From NCBI RefSeq assembly GCF_034702125.1, contig NC_085878.1, positions 15,958,240 to 16,022,239 of the forward strand: DNA of 64,000 nt. Reading direction: 5' to 3'. The notes beneath the pieces are model-generated. The model was not told the DNA's origin. It did not search any database and was given only the letters and a program-made list of their open reading frames with translations. Below are positions 49,263 through 59,453 of the stretch, in pieces (position 1 is the first letter of the stretch; each line of letters begins with the position of its first letter). The stretch comes from Engraulis encrasicolus (lineage: Eukaryota > Chordata > Actinopteri > Clupeiformes > Engraulidae). A program made the translations under genes and the position numbers.

Positions 49263-49723
49263 CCCTTCCAAAGAATAGGCCTATAATCTGCAATCTGTGA
49301 CTCAACTCACACCTCTCACACACAACAGGCAGTATCAAAGTGAAAATTGCATCTTTGTTTCATGAAGGTGAAGCATGGATGTGTATATCTGTGTGTATAC
49401 CCAATGACAGTAAAGGAAAACAAATTGTGAAGAATTAGACAGTCATACATTTTACATAATAGTTTTTGGTTGCAGTGTTTGTGTTTGTAAAAAGGTTTAA
49501 ATGACATTGCAGTGGTCATTAGCCTACTAGCATGGGTGGAAAGTAACTGATTCTATTTAGGCCTACTCAAACCAGTGTAATTCAGTAGTTTTATGAGTAA
49601 TTTCTAAGTTATAAGTAACTTTTGTCATTTTGACCCTTTATTTTACCTCAGTACATTGGACACTACACCGAATGAGTACTAGTAGGCTGCTCTCAGCACA
49701 TTGAATGACAGTTGTGTATGATA

Positions 49724-49872
49724 TATATATTTTAAAGACAGCCCGAGAGGCGGACAGGAAGCGAATGGGATGAGAGACGGGGAGGGGCTGGCAAATGACC
49801 CGGGCCGGGAATCGAACCCGGACTGGCCGCACGGCAGACAAGTGCCCCACCGGTTGGCCACGGCAGGGCCAC
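49724..49872 (-). mobile_element. SINE with perfect 16-bp target-site duplication
   Basis: gggaatcgaacccgg (reverse B box) and ccggttggccacggcagggc, flanked by ACAGTTGTGTATGATA at 49708-49723 and 49873-49888. Its A/T-rich tail lies on the left, as expected for a minus-strand insert. A recent insertion. Confidence 0.8.
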
Positions 49873-50173
49873 ACAGTTGTGTATGATAATGTGCTATATA
49901 AATATTATTGATATGGATACTGATGTTGCAACATGACTGCAAAAAAAGTATGTCATGCTGTATTTGTTAAGGCCTACATATTTAAGATCAGTGCATTGGA
50001 AGATGGTGAAATACAGATGGAGGTCATGGAGAAAGATACTGAATCCTCGACAGGAAAGCTAATTGAAAGTAACTAAGTGCATTTTACATATCAATGGCAT
50101 TTTGTTTTGAGTGTTCATTCCTTTTGATGTTTTTGCTTTGGGACCTAACTGATCCCATAATCGCCTCTGGTTA

Positions 50174-50290
50174 GAATAGAATAGTTGAACAGAATAGAAC
50201 AGAATAGAATAGAATATCTTTTATTTGTCATTGTAACATGGCGCAACAAAATTGAATATTCCTTGTTGATTGAGGCAAAAAAATAATGAA
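50174..50290. repeat. (AGAAT)n and LINE-tail-like sequence
   Basis: A pentamer run followed by tttgtcattgtaac ... caacaaaattgaat, a 3'-end motif also seen at 57200-57260. Confidence 0.6.
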
Positions 50291-50464
50291 AATAAAAACA
50301 ATTAAAAATAATTCACAATATATATATATATAGATTTCAAGACTATTCTTAGCAGATGTATCAAGAGAGAAAGATACATTGTAGATATTGTCATTGTGAG
50401 TCCATCACAAAATTCACTGCTGAAGATTCATGATGAAGATGGGAATGAAGCATACCCTTTTCCA

Positions 50465-50661
50465 GAAACAGGCAACCTTAATCATAAACCAGTTCCTGGG
50501 GTTTGACTGATTCTACATTGGCATATTAAAGGGTTGCGTGGTACAATGCCACTGGCAACCTCACCAGCACACCTGCCTGTCAGTCCAAATGGCACAGGTA
50601 ATTTGAGTAGATGTTGCTACTGTTGTACCTGTGTTGTGGTTCACGGTTCTTGATCTTCAAT
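50465..50661 (-). pseudogene. Decayed second tail unit of receptor 3
   Basis: Read on the minus strand, sequence after the receptor-3 stop still matches the distal tail of receptor 2: FGLTGRCAGEVASGIV is readable. Then CCCTTTAATATGCC stands where receptor 2 has CCCTTTGTATGCC, a 1-nt insertion that breaks the PLYANVGS frame. It is now 3' UTR or spacer. Confidence 0.7.
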
Positions 50662-51297
50662 TCATTCCATGTTCGCGTAGAGTGGGGTAGGTGGTTCAAT
50701 GCCTGTTTCAACCTCACCATCACATCTGCTTGTTTGTCCGGTTGACAGAGATGTAATTGAAGATACTGTCCCTGTTGTATTTGTGCTGTCTCGATATTCT
50801 CCGTACCCAATGCCAAGCAACAGCACAACCAGCAAGAGACAAGCGAGTCCCCTGACAATGAGAACAGGAGCCGATAGCCCTGTGATGGCCTCCGCTGAAG
50901 TGGCGTCCTCTATGGCTGGTAAGACCGTTAATTCCACCTCTGTGTATACATCTGAGTCCATACATTTTTTAATGACACACCAGAATTGTCCGGAATCATT
51001 TGCAGTCAGTCCAGTGATGGTCACGGTGAAGAATTTGGCAGTGGTGTTGTCATGCAGAGAGAATCTTCCACTGGTTTCCTGAGTCTGTCCCTCTGCTGTT
51101 TCAACTGGAATGTCTTTGTTGTTACGAACACAAGCTCCTCTGCAGAGGTACTTGGCGTAGCTCTCATATCCCTCGTCATAGGGACATGTGATCACTGCAG
51201 ATCCACCTGCATATCCAGACACCTTTCTCACAGACTCCCCAGATGGCACGCCTGTAAGCAGGCAGCACACCAGGCCCAAATACATGTAGGAGCCCAT
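50662..51297 (-). CDS. CD300/pIgR-like receptor 3 (intronless, 211 aa), short tail
   Basis: Signal peptide about 1-20, Ig-V with C38/C107 and C52/C56, an extra C112, transmembrane about 144-165 with an Arg149 near its outer edge, and a short tail ending PPTPLYANME. The ATG at 51297 aligns with the sister starts; an in-frame ATG at 51315 lies upstream. The second tail unit found in copy 2 is still recognisable downstream (50490-50640) but is cut off by a stop and carries a 1-nt insertion. It has therefore lost the ITIM-like motif. Arg in the membrane segment could suggest adaptor pairing, but its position is marginal. Confidence 0.82.
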   Translation of the reverse strand: MGSYMYLGLVCCLLTGVPSGESVRKVSGYAGGSAVITCPYDEGYESYAKYLCRGACVRNNKDIPVETAEGQTQETSGRFSLHDNTTAKFFTVTITGLTANDSGQFWCVIKKCMDSDVYTEVELTVLPAIEDATSAEAITGLSAPVLIVRGLACLLLVVLLLGIGYGEYRDSTNTTGTVSSITSLSTGQTSRCDGEVETGIEPPTPLYANME

Positions 51298-51477
51298 GTC
51301 CTCTGTCACGTACATACATCTAAGTGTAAAATGTATAGAATAACAGCAGGAGTGACTATTTGTCTTCTGTACTCAATTAACTCTTTGCCCGCTGTTGTGC
51401 CCACCCTGCTGTGTGACACACGCTTTTGTGAGTCGAGGAGGACTGACGGTGGATAAGCATCAAGAATGTTGCAAATC
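51298..51477 (-). promoter_or_regulatory. Conserved upstream module of receptor 3
   Basis: Contains ccctgctgtgtgacacac, ggataagc (51451-51458) and gttgcaaat (51468-51476) in the same order and spacing as receptor 2. Confidence 0.5.
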
Positions 51478-51494
51478 ACTTCCTATATTACATA

Positions 51495-52796
51495 CAGTAT
51501 ATCACGAAAGTGAATACACCCCTCACAGTTTTGCAGATTTTTGAGTATATCTTTTCATAGGAAAGCATTACAGAAATGTAACTTTGACACAATGATTAGT
51601 GACCTTTTAACAACATATTTAACCGCTTAAATTTCTTGTTCACTCAGAAAAAAACAAAATACAGCCATAATGTTTTAACATGTACTCACAAAAGTGAGTA
51701 CACCACAGATTAAAATCCGGTAGAGAAGGGGCTATGTTGGCTCGAATCGTCTCGAAATGAAACAAAATGAAAAGGGATGACAAGGGAGGTCATCAGTGTG
51801 CGTTTCAACCTTTCTTTGCATTGAACTTTTACATTTTGAGTCTGCATCTGGCTTAAATAGATTGGTGTGAGATTTGAATGCAATCCTATGGAGAATATCA
51901 TGATCTGCTTCAGTAGTCACAGTGCATTTTGACATGCATGTTTCTTTTAGGTGTATTTCAGATTGCCAATGTTGACAGCATTCATGCATCCCCAAACCAT
52001 GTCAGTCCCACTACCATGCTTGGCTTATGAGAGGATACGCCTTTTTTGTAAAACTCACTTGTTTACCACCACACATGCTTGACACCATCTAAAGCAAATT
52101 TGTTTATCTTGGTCTCTTCAGATCACATGACATGGTTCCAGTGATCCATATCCTTGGTCTGTTCATCTCTCTTGAGACCAAGATAAACAAATTTGCTTTA
52201 GATGGTGGCAAGCATGTGTGGTGGTAAACAAGTGAGTTTTACAAAAAAGGTGTATCCTCTCATAAGCCAAGCATGGTAGTGGGACTGACATGGTTTGGGG
52301 ATGCATGAATGCTGTCAACATTGGCAATCTGAAATACACCTAAAAGAAACATACATGTCAACATGCACTGTGACTACTGAAGCAGATCATGATATTCTCC
52401 ATAGGATTGCATTCAAATCTCACACCAATCTATTTAAGCCAGATGCAGACTCAAAATGTAAAAGTTCAATGCAAAGAAAGGTTGAAACGCACACTGATGA
52501 CCTCCCTTGTCATCCCTTTTCATTTCGTTTCATTTCGAGACGATTCGAGCCAACATAGCCCCTTCTCTACCAGATTTTAATCTGGGGTGTACTCACTTTT
52601 GTGAGTACATGTTCAAACATGAATGGCTGTATTTTGTTTTTTTCTGAGTGAACAAGAAATTTAAGCGGTTAAATATGTTGTTAAAAGGTCACTAATCATT
52701 GTGTCAAAGTTACATTTCTGTAATGCTTTCCTATGAAAAGATATACTCAAAAATCTGCAAAACTGTGAGGGGTGTATTCACTTTCGTGATATACTG
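51495..52796. mobile_element. Second fold-back Tc1/mariner-type element
   Basis: Ends CAGTATATCACGAAAGTGAA and its inverse, flanked by TA (51493-51494, 52797-52798). Arms 51495-52116 and 52174-52796 are near-perfect inverted copies around a 57-nt loop; an 87-residue frame occurs in both. It consists of two copies of one transposon end; the transposase frame is broken. Confidence 0.85.
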
Positions 52797-52889
52797 TATA
52801 TACCACAATATGACACCATCTTGATGATAAAACTCAAACCTCTCACATGCAACAGTGCAAAGGATGAAACGTACAGTGCCTACAGTGCA

Positions 52890-53720
52890 CATCCGTAATG
52901 AGTACACACCTTTTGAGAAGTAACATTTTGAGCAATATTTTGTTGAACTTACAACATAACAGTAAGATTTATAATATGACTTATATTACATGTTTTCCGT
53001 TTTTGGCAAATTAGAGTGGTGCAGAAATAATTCAATCAGTCTCAGAAGAGTTTAAGCACTCATTATACATTTTCTATGAAACAGTTGGCTGTAAAACTGC
53101 AACTGTCTAACAGAGATATCCAGGTGGGCCACAGATTTAACACCTCAGCAAGTTCACTAGTTATCTAAGGAAATGGAAACCTGAACTGGGATTATTATTT
53201 CCCATAACACAATGTACTGCGCATGGCAAGGAATGGCATATGGGAGTGTTGTCCACCAAAGAAGTCTCTTACACAGCCCAGTCACAAAAAGCCATCCCAT
53301 AGTTTGCCAGGCCTAATTCTGAGGAAAAATTGGCAAATTGGGCTCAATACTCTGGAGCCATGAGTCAAGATCAAACCTTTTAGATCTGATGCCTTCAGAA
53401 CTGTATGGAGTTTGAGATGAAGAATAAAAAGAACAATGCATGGTACCTTATGTGAAACATGGGTATACAGCTCTTATGTGGGGATGCATGATTGCTGCTG
53501 GTGTTTGACATTGTTTTCATTGATGGAATCAGGAATACATACAGTACATATATTGGTTTACGAATAGCGAATATGTCACCATTGCTCATTGCCCTTCATT
53601 ATGGGTCATTGTGTTCTTTTCCAATTTGACAATGGCCCTAAACACACAGGCGTGATTTTCTGAAGAGGTGGTGGGAGTGATTCACTGATTAAGTGAAACA
53701 TCTGATCTGCACTCATTCGA
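52890..53720 (+). mobile_element. Decayed Tc1-type transposon
   Basis: Begins with Tc1-like gtaatgagtacacaccttttg and later reads FQFDNGPKHTG (about 53619-53651), the second catalytic Asp region of Tc1 transposases. Frameshifts and stops throughout. Confidence 0.6.
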
Positions 53721-54478
53721 ACGTTTTGAAGAGACGTTTTGGTGTGTACTGCATTATGTAGCATTGTATATAGGCTAGTATGTCTGTGCCTGCATAATAT
53801 AAACAATGTAGTTGGAAAATGAGGTAAAAAAAAAATTCACGTACATGGCTGACCACAGGCCTAGTAAAACCGTGTTTTATGTGCAAAGACTTGAGTAGGC
53901 CTATCAAATGTTGCCTTGGTCATATCAACATTGTCACAAATGTCACATTGTTCACATTTTTTAATTGTCAAAGGAATGATGAAACTATCTTCATTTCATT
54001 ACTGCAGTACATACAGTACGTATTTTTCTGGAAATGATTGGCTATACTACTTAATATAAGGGTCGAGTTCAATAAGGAGGAAGGCATAAGCATGTTGCAT
54101 GAGACATTTGAATCATACTTGTACTTCCTCTTTTAACTGATGTTAATACAAATCTTATCTTGACGTTCTTTAATCAGCCTGGTACACACTTGCCTGTCAC
54201 AACTGTTCCATCTAATTTTCACACTTCTCCAATCTTTGTGACGAGCTACCATTTCAAATGGTACAGGCTGGGCTAGGCTAAAGTTCACAACTATGCTTCT
54301 CATCACTCGAGGCCTAGCAATACCACTGGTTATTTGTGTGTGTTTGTTTGTTTGTTTCGTTGTTTTTGTAATGTAATCTACACGTAATCTTTAAGCAATA
54401 ACACTGGCCATCTAGCCTGGCAATTGGCAAACTGTTTCACAGTTCATGAATAGAACCAGCTAGAACCATGACTAGAAC
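53720..54478. other. Gene-free spacer
   Basis: A/T-rich; nothing recognised. Confidence 0.5.
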
Positions 54479-54920
54479 CCATTGAGAGTAAATAGAATGG
54501 AGGCCAAAATTCTATTTCATTGTTGAAGCCAAGTTGGAGCCAAGGTTGGACCCAAAAAGACCAAAAAATGGCCAAATCCCATTCATTCCTATGAGAGACA
54601 TAAAACCCTGTATCTCCCTTAAATGCCACTCCAGGGGGATCATTTTTCGCTCAACTAGTAGGTCCCCTTGCTCTCCAACTTACCAGGGTGGTGATTTTTT
54701 GTGGTGATGTTTTATTTTAGAGAGATATTAAAAGTTAAATTGACCAATGAGCATCAGAACATGGTTTGATTGACCGTTAGAAGTCTTGTTGTTGTCCAAT
54801 CAGCACCTGCGTTTGGCGTTGCTAAGGTGGAATGTAAGTTGGAATGTTCCCAAATCTGGCTTCAAAGCGTTGAATGGCAAATAGCGTTGATTTGGCGTCC
54901 ATTCTATTTACTGTCAATGG
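54479..54920. mobile_element. MITE with inverted ends
   Basis: CCATTGAGAGTAAATAGAAT at the left and the inverse of CCATTGACAGTAAATAGAAT at the right, flanked by TAGAAC(C) on both sides. 442 bp, no ORF. Confidence 0.7.
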
Positions 54921-55047
54921 TAGAACCATCTATTCATTTTCTCGCAGTGGAAGCCAATCTTAACTATTTAAATGTTGAGGGAAAGCTGGTTTTACATATG
55001 CTGTTGACATACTGGATCTGTAAACAAACAACAAGCTTCCATTTGTC

Positions 55048-56010
55048 TAAGGGTGGTTGACGTGACGCCTTGTTTTTTCGTAACATTGGTTAAAAAAATA
55101 CAAAACTGTTATTTTTCCTTTAGAAAACAAATGTCAATGAAAGAAGATGTGGTACATTATGTTTAATTAGTGTAAGATGAGAAGAAACATTTTTGTTAAG
55201 ATTTATGTAAAGGTTTATATGTCAAATAACCTGCGGTGTGACTGTAACATTAATGAAACCTGGAATATAATATATATATAAAGCAACCAACAACATTTTG
55301 AATAATGTATGAAGCATTTGGCATGATTGCATAAATATTAACTTTATATTAAGATATGTGAATGATTAAAAAATACTCAAGACAGTAATATTAACTACAA
55401 GTTCAATTTCGTAACACAAATTGCGTCCTGTGGGGTGACATGTATGTCAATGTTTGTGAATGGGCAGCTGCAAGGCCAACTACAAGGGTCTTAAAGACTG
55501 GCTCCTAACCAGTCAGTACCTCAGTTATTGGAGAGTGCTGTGGAAGTTTAAGGTGACTATTAACCTCTTAATATGTCTTCATATTGCAATGTTTCTGTCA
55601 CGCAATGCCTAGGTTCATTTTATGGTGTCCTGTGGTATGACTGCTCTTATAGAAGGAAAAAAAGTTTTTTTTATAAATGAAAACACATATTAAGATTAAA
55701 CACAATATCATTATCAAGTTAGCATGAGCTCAGATGTCAGTCATGTATACAAAAGGATTAAAATGGCCATAATGCAGTGAATTTCCTGTGGTGTGACTTC
55801 ATTTTCCTGCGGTGTGACATGCCTATGCAATGGGTTGATGCAGGATACATTTTTCCAAAAAAGGCAAAAAATAAGGCGAAATTCCATGAACCACTAAGTG
55901 CTTTATTTTTTTCTATTTTTTCAAAAAATTTCCATCATTTTTTTCAGGAAATGGACAAACTTTTTTTGTTTTTTGCGTTACGCCCTTAAACAACGTCAAC
56001 CACCCCTAAT
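55048..56010. mobile_element. hAT-like non-autonomous element with perfect 8-bp TSD
   Basis: CATTTGTC is duplicated at 55040-55047 and 56011-56018. Ends TAAGGGTGGTTGACG and CGTCAACCACCCCTAAT. The interior repeats cctg(t/c)ggtgtgac-type motifs; no transposase ORF. Confidence 0.8.
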
Positions 56011-56018
56011 CATTTGTC

Positions 56019-57150
56019 CTGCCCTCCCTACTCGTTTCTACGGTTGGGAACCCCAAACTCACGTTAAGATTTCAGACAGGATTCCCATGCTGCCCTTCAG
56101 ATTGGAACGAGAACACATGGCAGCATGGAAATTCAGTCTATTGCCCATCTAGATGACCAGCAGTGTAATAAGATGTATTGTACTGTATAAGGGTTTAACA
56201 TTGGGTTCATATCACTCAAACATATCAATCTTTGAGGCTATGGCAACACGGGCCAAGTCTCATAACCATAGTAACATAAGGCTTCAATTAAGATGTTCCA
56301 TTACAGTGTGATGGTAGGCCCAACAGGGACAAACGCCATGTAGGTTAACATAACTCCCACCCGATGCATTTTCCCAGAAATCTACTCGTTACATCTGTAG
56401 GAAACTGGTAGCATGAGTGTGATTTTGCTGAATATGTTCAGGCAGCAGACAGATTAAACCAAATAAGGATGCTCTTTCAGCTGAAGTTCTCCTGGTTCAG
56501 AAAGCAGGCCATTCGATATTTGATCCAGACAAACTGAATTAACCCTGATGGCTCCTCTGCAAATCCATAACAGGTTAAATCGGAGTGTGCATGCACTGCG
56601 TCTGCCAGCGTATGGCATAATGTGCTTCATCCTACCCCACAGATCACTTAAAATACTTAACTGCACTCTGTTCCCTATAGTTCGTATTACTTTTGCTGGA
56701 GGACATGCAGCCTGGATGGGTCTCTGTCTGCAGCTATATGGTTACTTACTCAGAGCTGCATATGGGGCTAATTTGCATTAATGTTTAGGAGATTAGAAGA
56801 ATCAGAATGCAAGTGATCTTCAGTTCTTGTCTGACGGTGATTTCTCAGACAACACTCAGACAACAACATTGTCCTACACTACATATGCATGTTTACATGT
56901 GACTGTCATAAAGTTATAGTGTTTTAGCACTAGCCTCCCTTTTTATCTTCACATTTCCCTCAAGATGGTCAATTATGGCACTCAAGCAAACAGTTTGGCT
57001 TGGCCATGACTAGTCTACATGAGCCATAGCCCTACACATCAGGCAAATTCATGTGCTTCAAATAAAATGCCCTTACAGTTATCTTAATTCTAGCATTCAC
57101 CATCAGTGGGGTAAAAGAATATCACGGTTAGGCCTATTGTGAATTTTGAT
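56019..57150. other. Gene-free spacer
   Basis: No coding frame with family similarity and no clear repeat. Confidence 0.5.
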
Positions 57151-57157
57151 GTAGCCT

Positions 57158-57300
57158 ATAGGATAGACAGACAGACAGACAGACAGACAGATAGATATGA
57201 ATGAATGAATGAATGTCTTTATTGTCATTGTCATTGTACAGGTACAACAAAATTTGTTAAGTGCAGATGCCGCTGCTTAAAAAACAACATAAAACTGTAT
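57158..57300. repeat. (GACA)n, (GAAT)n and LINE-tail-like motif
   Basis: gacagacagacagacagaca, then gaatgaatgaatg, then tctttattgtcattgtcatt ... acaacaaaatt. Confidence 0.75.
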
Positions 57301-57607
57301 TTAAAAAATTATTAAGACTTTAAAAAGTTATCTGCAAAATTTAGTGTGCAGATGGCTTTTGGATAAAAAAATCTGTCTTTTATTCTATTCGTTCTTGTAC
57401 ACAGAGCCCTGTAATTCTAATGTCTGCCTGATGGCAGCACCTCAAACAGTAGGCCTATTTCTCAAGGGTGGCATGGGTCTCTGATGACTTGTTTGGCTTT
57501 CTTGAGACAGCAACAGTAGAACAACTCCTCTAAAAAGGGCAGAGGACAGCTAGTGATCTTGTGCTGTGCTGACCACCCTCTGAAGAACTCTCCTGTCTGC
57601 TGCTGTG

Positions 57608-57716
<109 letters not shown>

Positions 57717-57820
57717 TACAGAGTATAAACTGTCGGTGACAGCTACATTATTTTTTATGTGTGAGTCACATACTGACAGCGAGAAGAAAAGTCTCAGTGC
57801 ATCTTTCAGTAGGCCTAACC

Positions 57821-57966
57821 CAGGGGTTCCCAAACTTTACCACGACAAGGCCCCCCATATACCGGTATATTCCAGCCAAGGCCCCCCTTACATGAGGCAT
57901 GCCACACTATTTTTTCTGTGCACCCGGCCCCACAGGGGTCCCCAGCCCCCACTTTGAAAACCACTG
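57821..57966. mobile_element. Short hAT MITE
   Basis: CAGGGGTTCCCAAACTTT ... TTTGAAAACCACTG, flanked by gcctaacc (57813-57820) and gcctagcc (57967-57974). 146 bp. Confidence 0.75.
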
Positions 57967-58135
57967 GCCTAGCCTGTGGGTTTGCCATGAGGAGGCGCCC
58001 TCTGCCGGTCGTTCACCGGTATGATTAATCTCTGGTAAACAACTCTCAAACAACCTACTCCATATCACACTTCAGTCTGTTTTAAAAATATTTTAACACC
58101 AGTTACTACGTCTGTAACACGATGTGATTTCATAA

Positions 58136-58170
58136 GCAAACCATGGTCTTAATTTAAGACCATGGTTTGC
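58136..58170. repeat. Perfect 17-bp-arm palindrome
   Basis: gcaaaccatggtcttaa, one t, then its exact reverse complement. About 430 bp upstream of the mthfsd ATG. Confidence 0.9.
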
Positions 58171-58384
58171 TAATTCCACCCGGGCCAAAAAACAAGGTGG
58201 ACTGGAGTAGGCCTAGCTAGGCCTAGCTAATAGGCCTACTGCCTCGTGATGTCTGAGAAGAAGAGTAATAATAGGCTACAGAATGTACACTTTGTGGGCC
58301 TCAAAATATAAAAGGAATTATTATTAATGGACGGACGCTCATTCATTTACCGTGTCTTGTAGGTCTAGTCAAGATAATTCATAC

Positions 58385-58603
58385 ATGAGCGCTTAGTCCA
58401 ATAGGGGCGCTGTGGTCAATTTGACACCAACTTCCTTTTCCTGTGCACCCCTTTTAAAGTCATGCTCCATGTTTACGTGGACTCGGGAGTGTGCACATGT
58501 GTTGCTTGGTCTCAAGGCATGAAACCATTTATTTCGTGTTTTCCACTCTCAGAAAATATATACCATTTTACTAGTGAGCTACGGTCGACGTGCCTGTCCC
58601 GAA
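58385..58603 (+). promoter_or_regulatory. Probable mthfsd promoter/5' UTR
   Basis: A CCAAT (agtccaatagggg, about 58397), an ETS-like acttccttttcc (about 58429) and no TATA box lie within 220 bp before the ATG. Inference from motifs. Confidence 0.35.
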
Positions 58604-58631
58604 ATGGAAGCTGTCATCTCGATAAACCCTG
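58604..58631 (+). CDS. mthfsd: mthfsd exon 1
   Basis: Encodes MEAVISINP plus one base. Donor cctg/gtaaat. Context gaaATGg. Confidence 0.8.
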
Positions 58632-59406
58632 GTAAATGCTCGATGTCATGCGATTAACATAACGGTTTGAAGTTCTATTTGTGACTCTGTGCGTAATGGT
58701 GGTAATCTTAAAATAAATGTCTCGGTTTTTAGGGGCAACCAAATGGGACATTCGACAGAAAGTGTGGGATTATATCGAAGCCAATGACCTGGCCAATTTC
58801 CCAAGGCCTGTCCATAACAGGATTCCCAATTTTAAGGTAGGTTGGCTGCGCGAAAATATTGTGGCTAGTGACAAATGGCACGTCCGTCATGTAGCAGCGA
58901 GGACCGTCAATGAAAAGCTTGTCACACCCACTGTGATGTGCGTGTCTAAGTTTGTAGTCCCGTGCGCGCAGCTCTCAATATGACACTGTCTAGCTGCTAC
59001 TAGTATAGAAATTCGACCAAGGGACTGTAGCCTAGCTTACTTGCTAGGCCACTTTATTTACCCTTATGTTGTTGTATATTGCACTTGGATAGGGAGCTGC
59101 CCAGGCTTGCAATCAGCTCAAGGTCCTGCAGGAGTTCAAGTCCAGTAGTGTGGTCAAGGTGAACCCAGACAAGCCTCAGGAGCAGGCACGCTACTGCACC
59201 TTGGAAGTAAGTGCCTCACTCACCTCCTACTCTTTTCTCCTCGATTGTGTAGGGTGCTCACGGTGCCTGCAATAAGGTGTCAGAACTGGAGGTGTTCGGG
59301 AAAACAGAGGAAGTCAAAGTGGATCCTGATAAACCGCTGGAGGGGGCACGGTTATTGGTTTTAGAGGTACTCTTGTAGGGAATATGCTATGCTGTGTGTG
59401 TGTGGC

Positions 59407-59453
<47 letters not shown>

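Noticed and set aside
51732..52558. Duplicated 87-residue ORFs
   Set aside because: They are mirror copies in the arms of the fold-back Tc1 element and are fragments of a broken transposase region.
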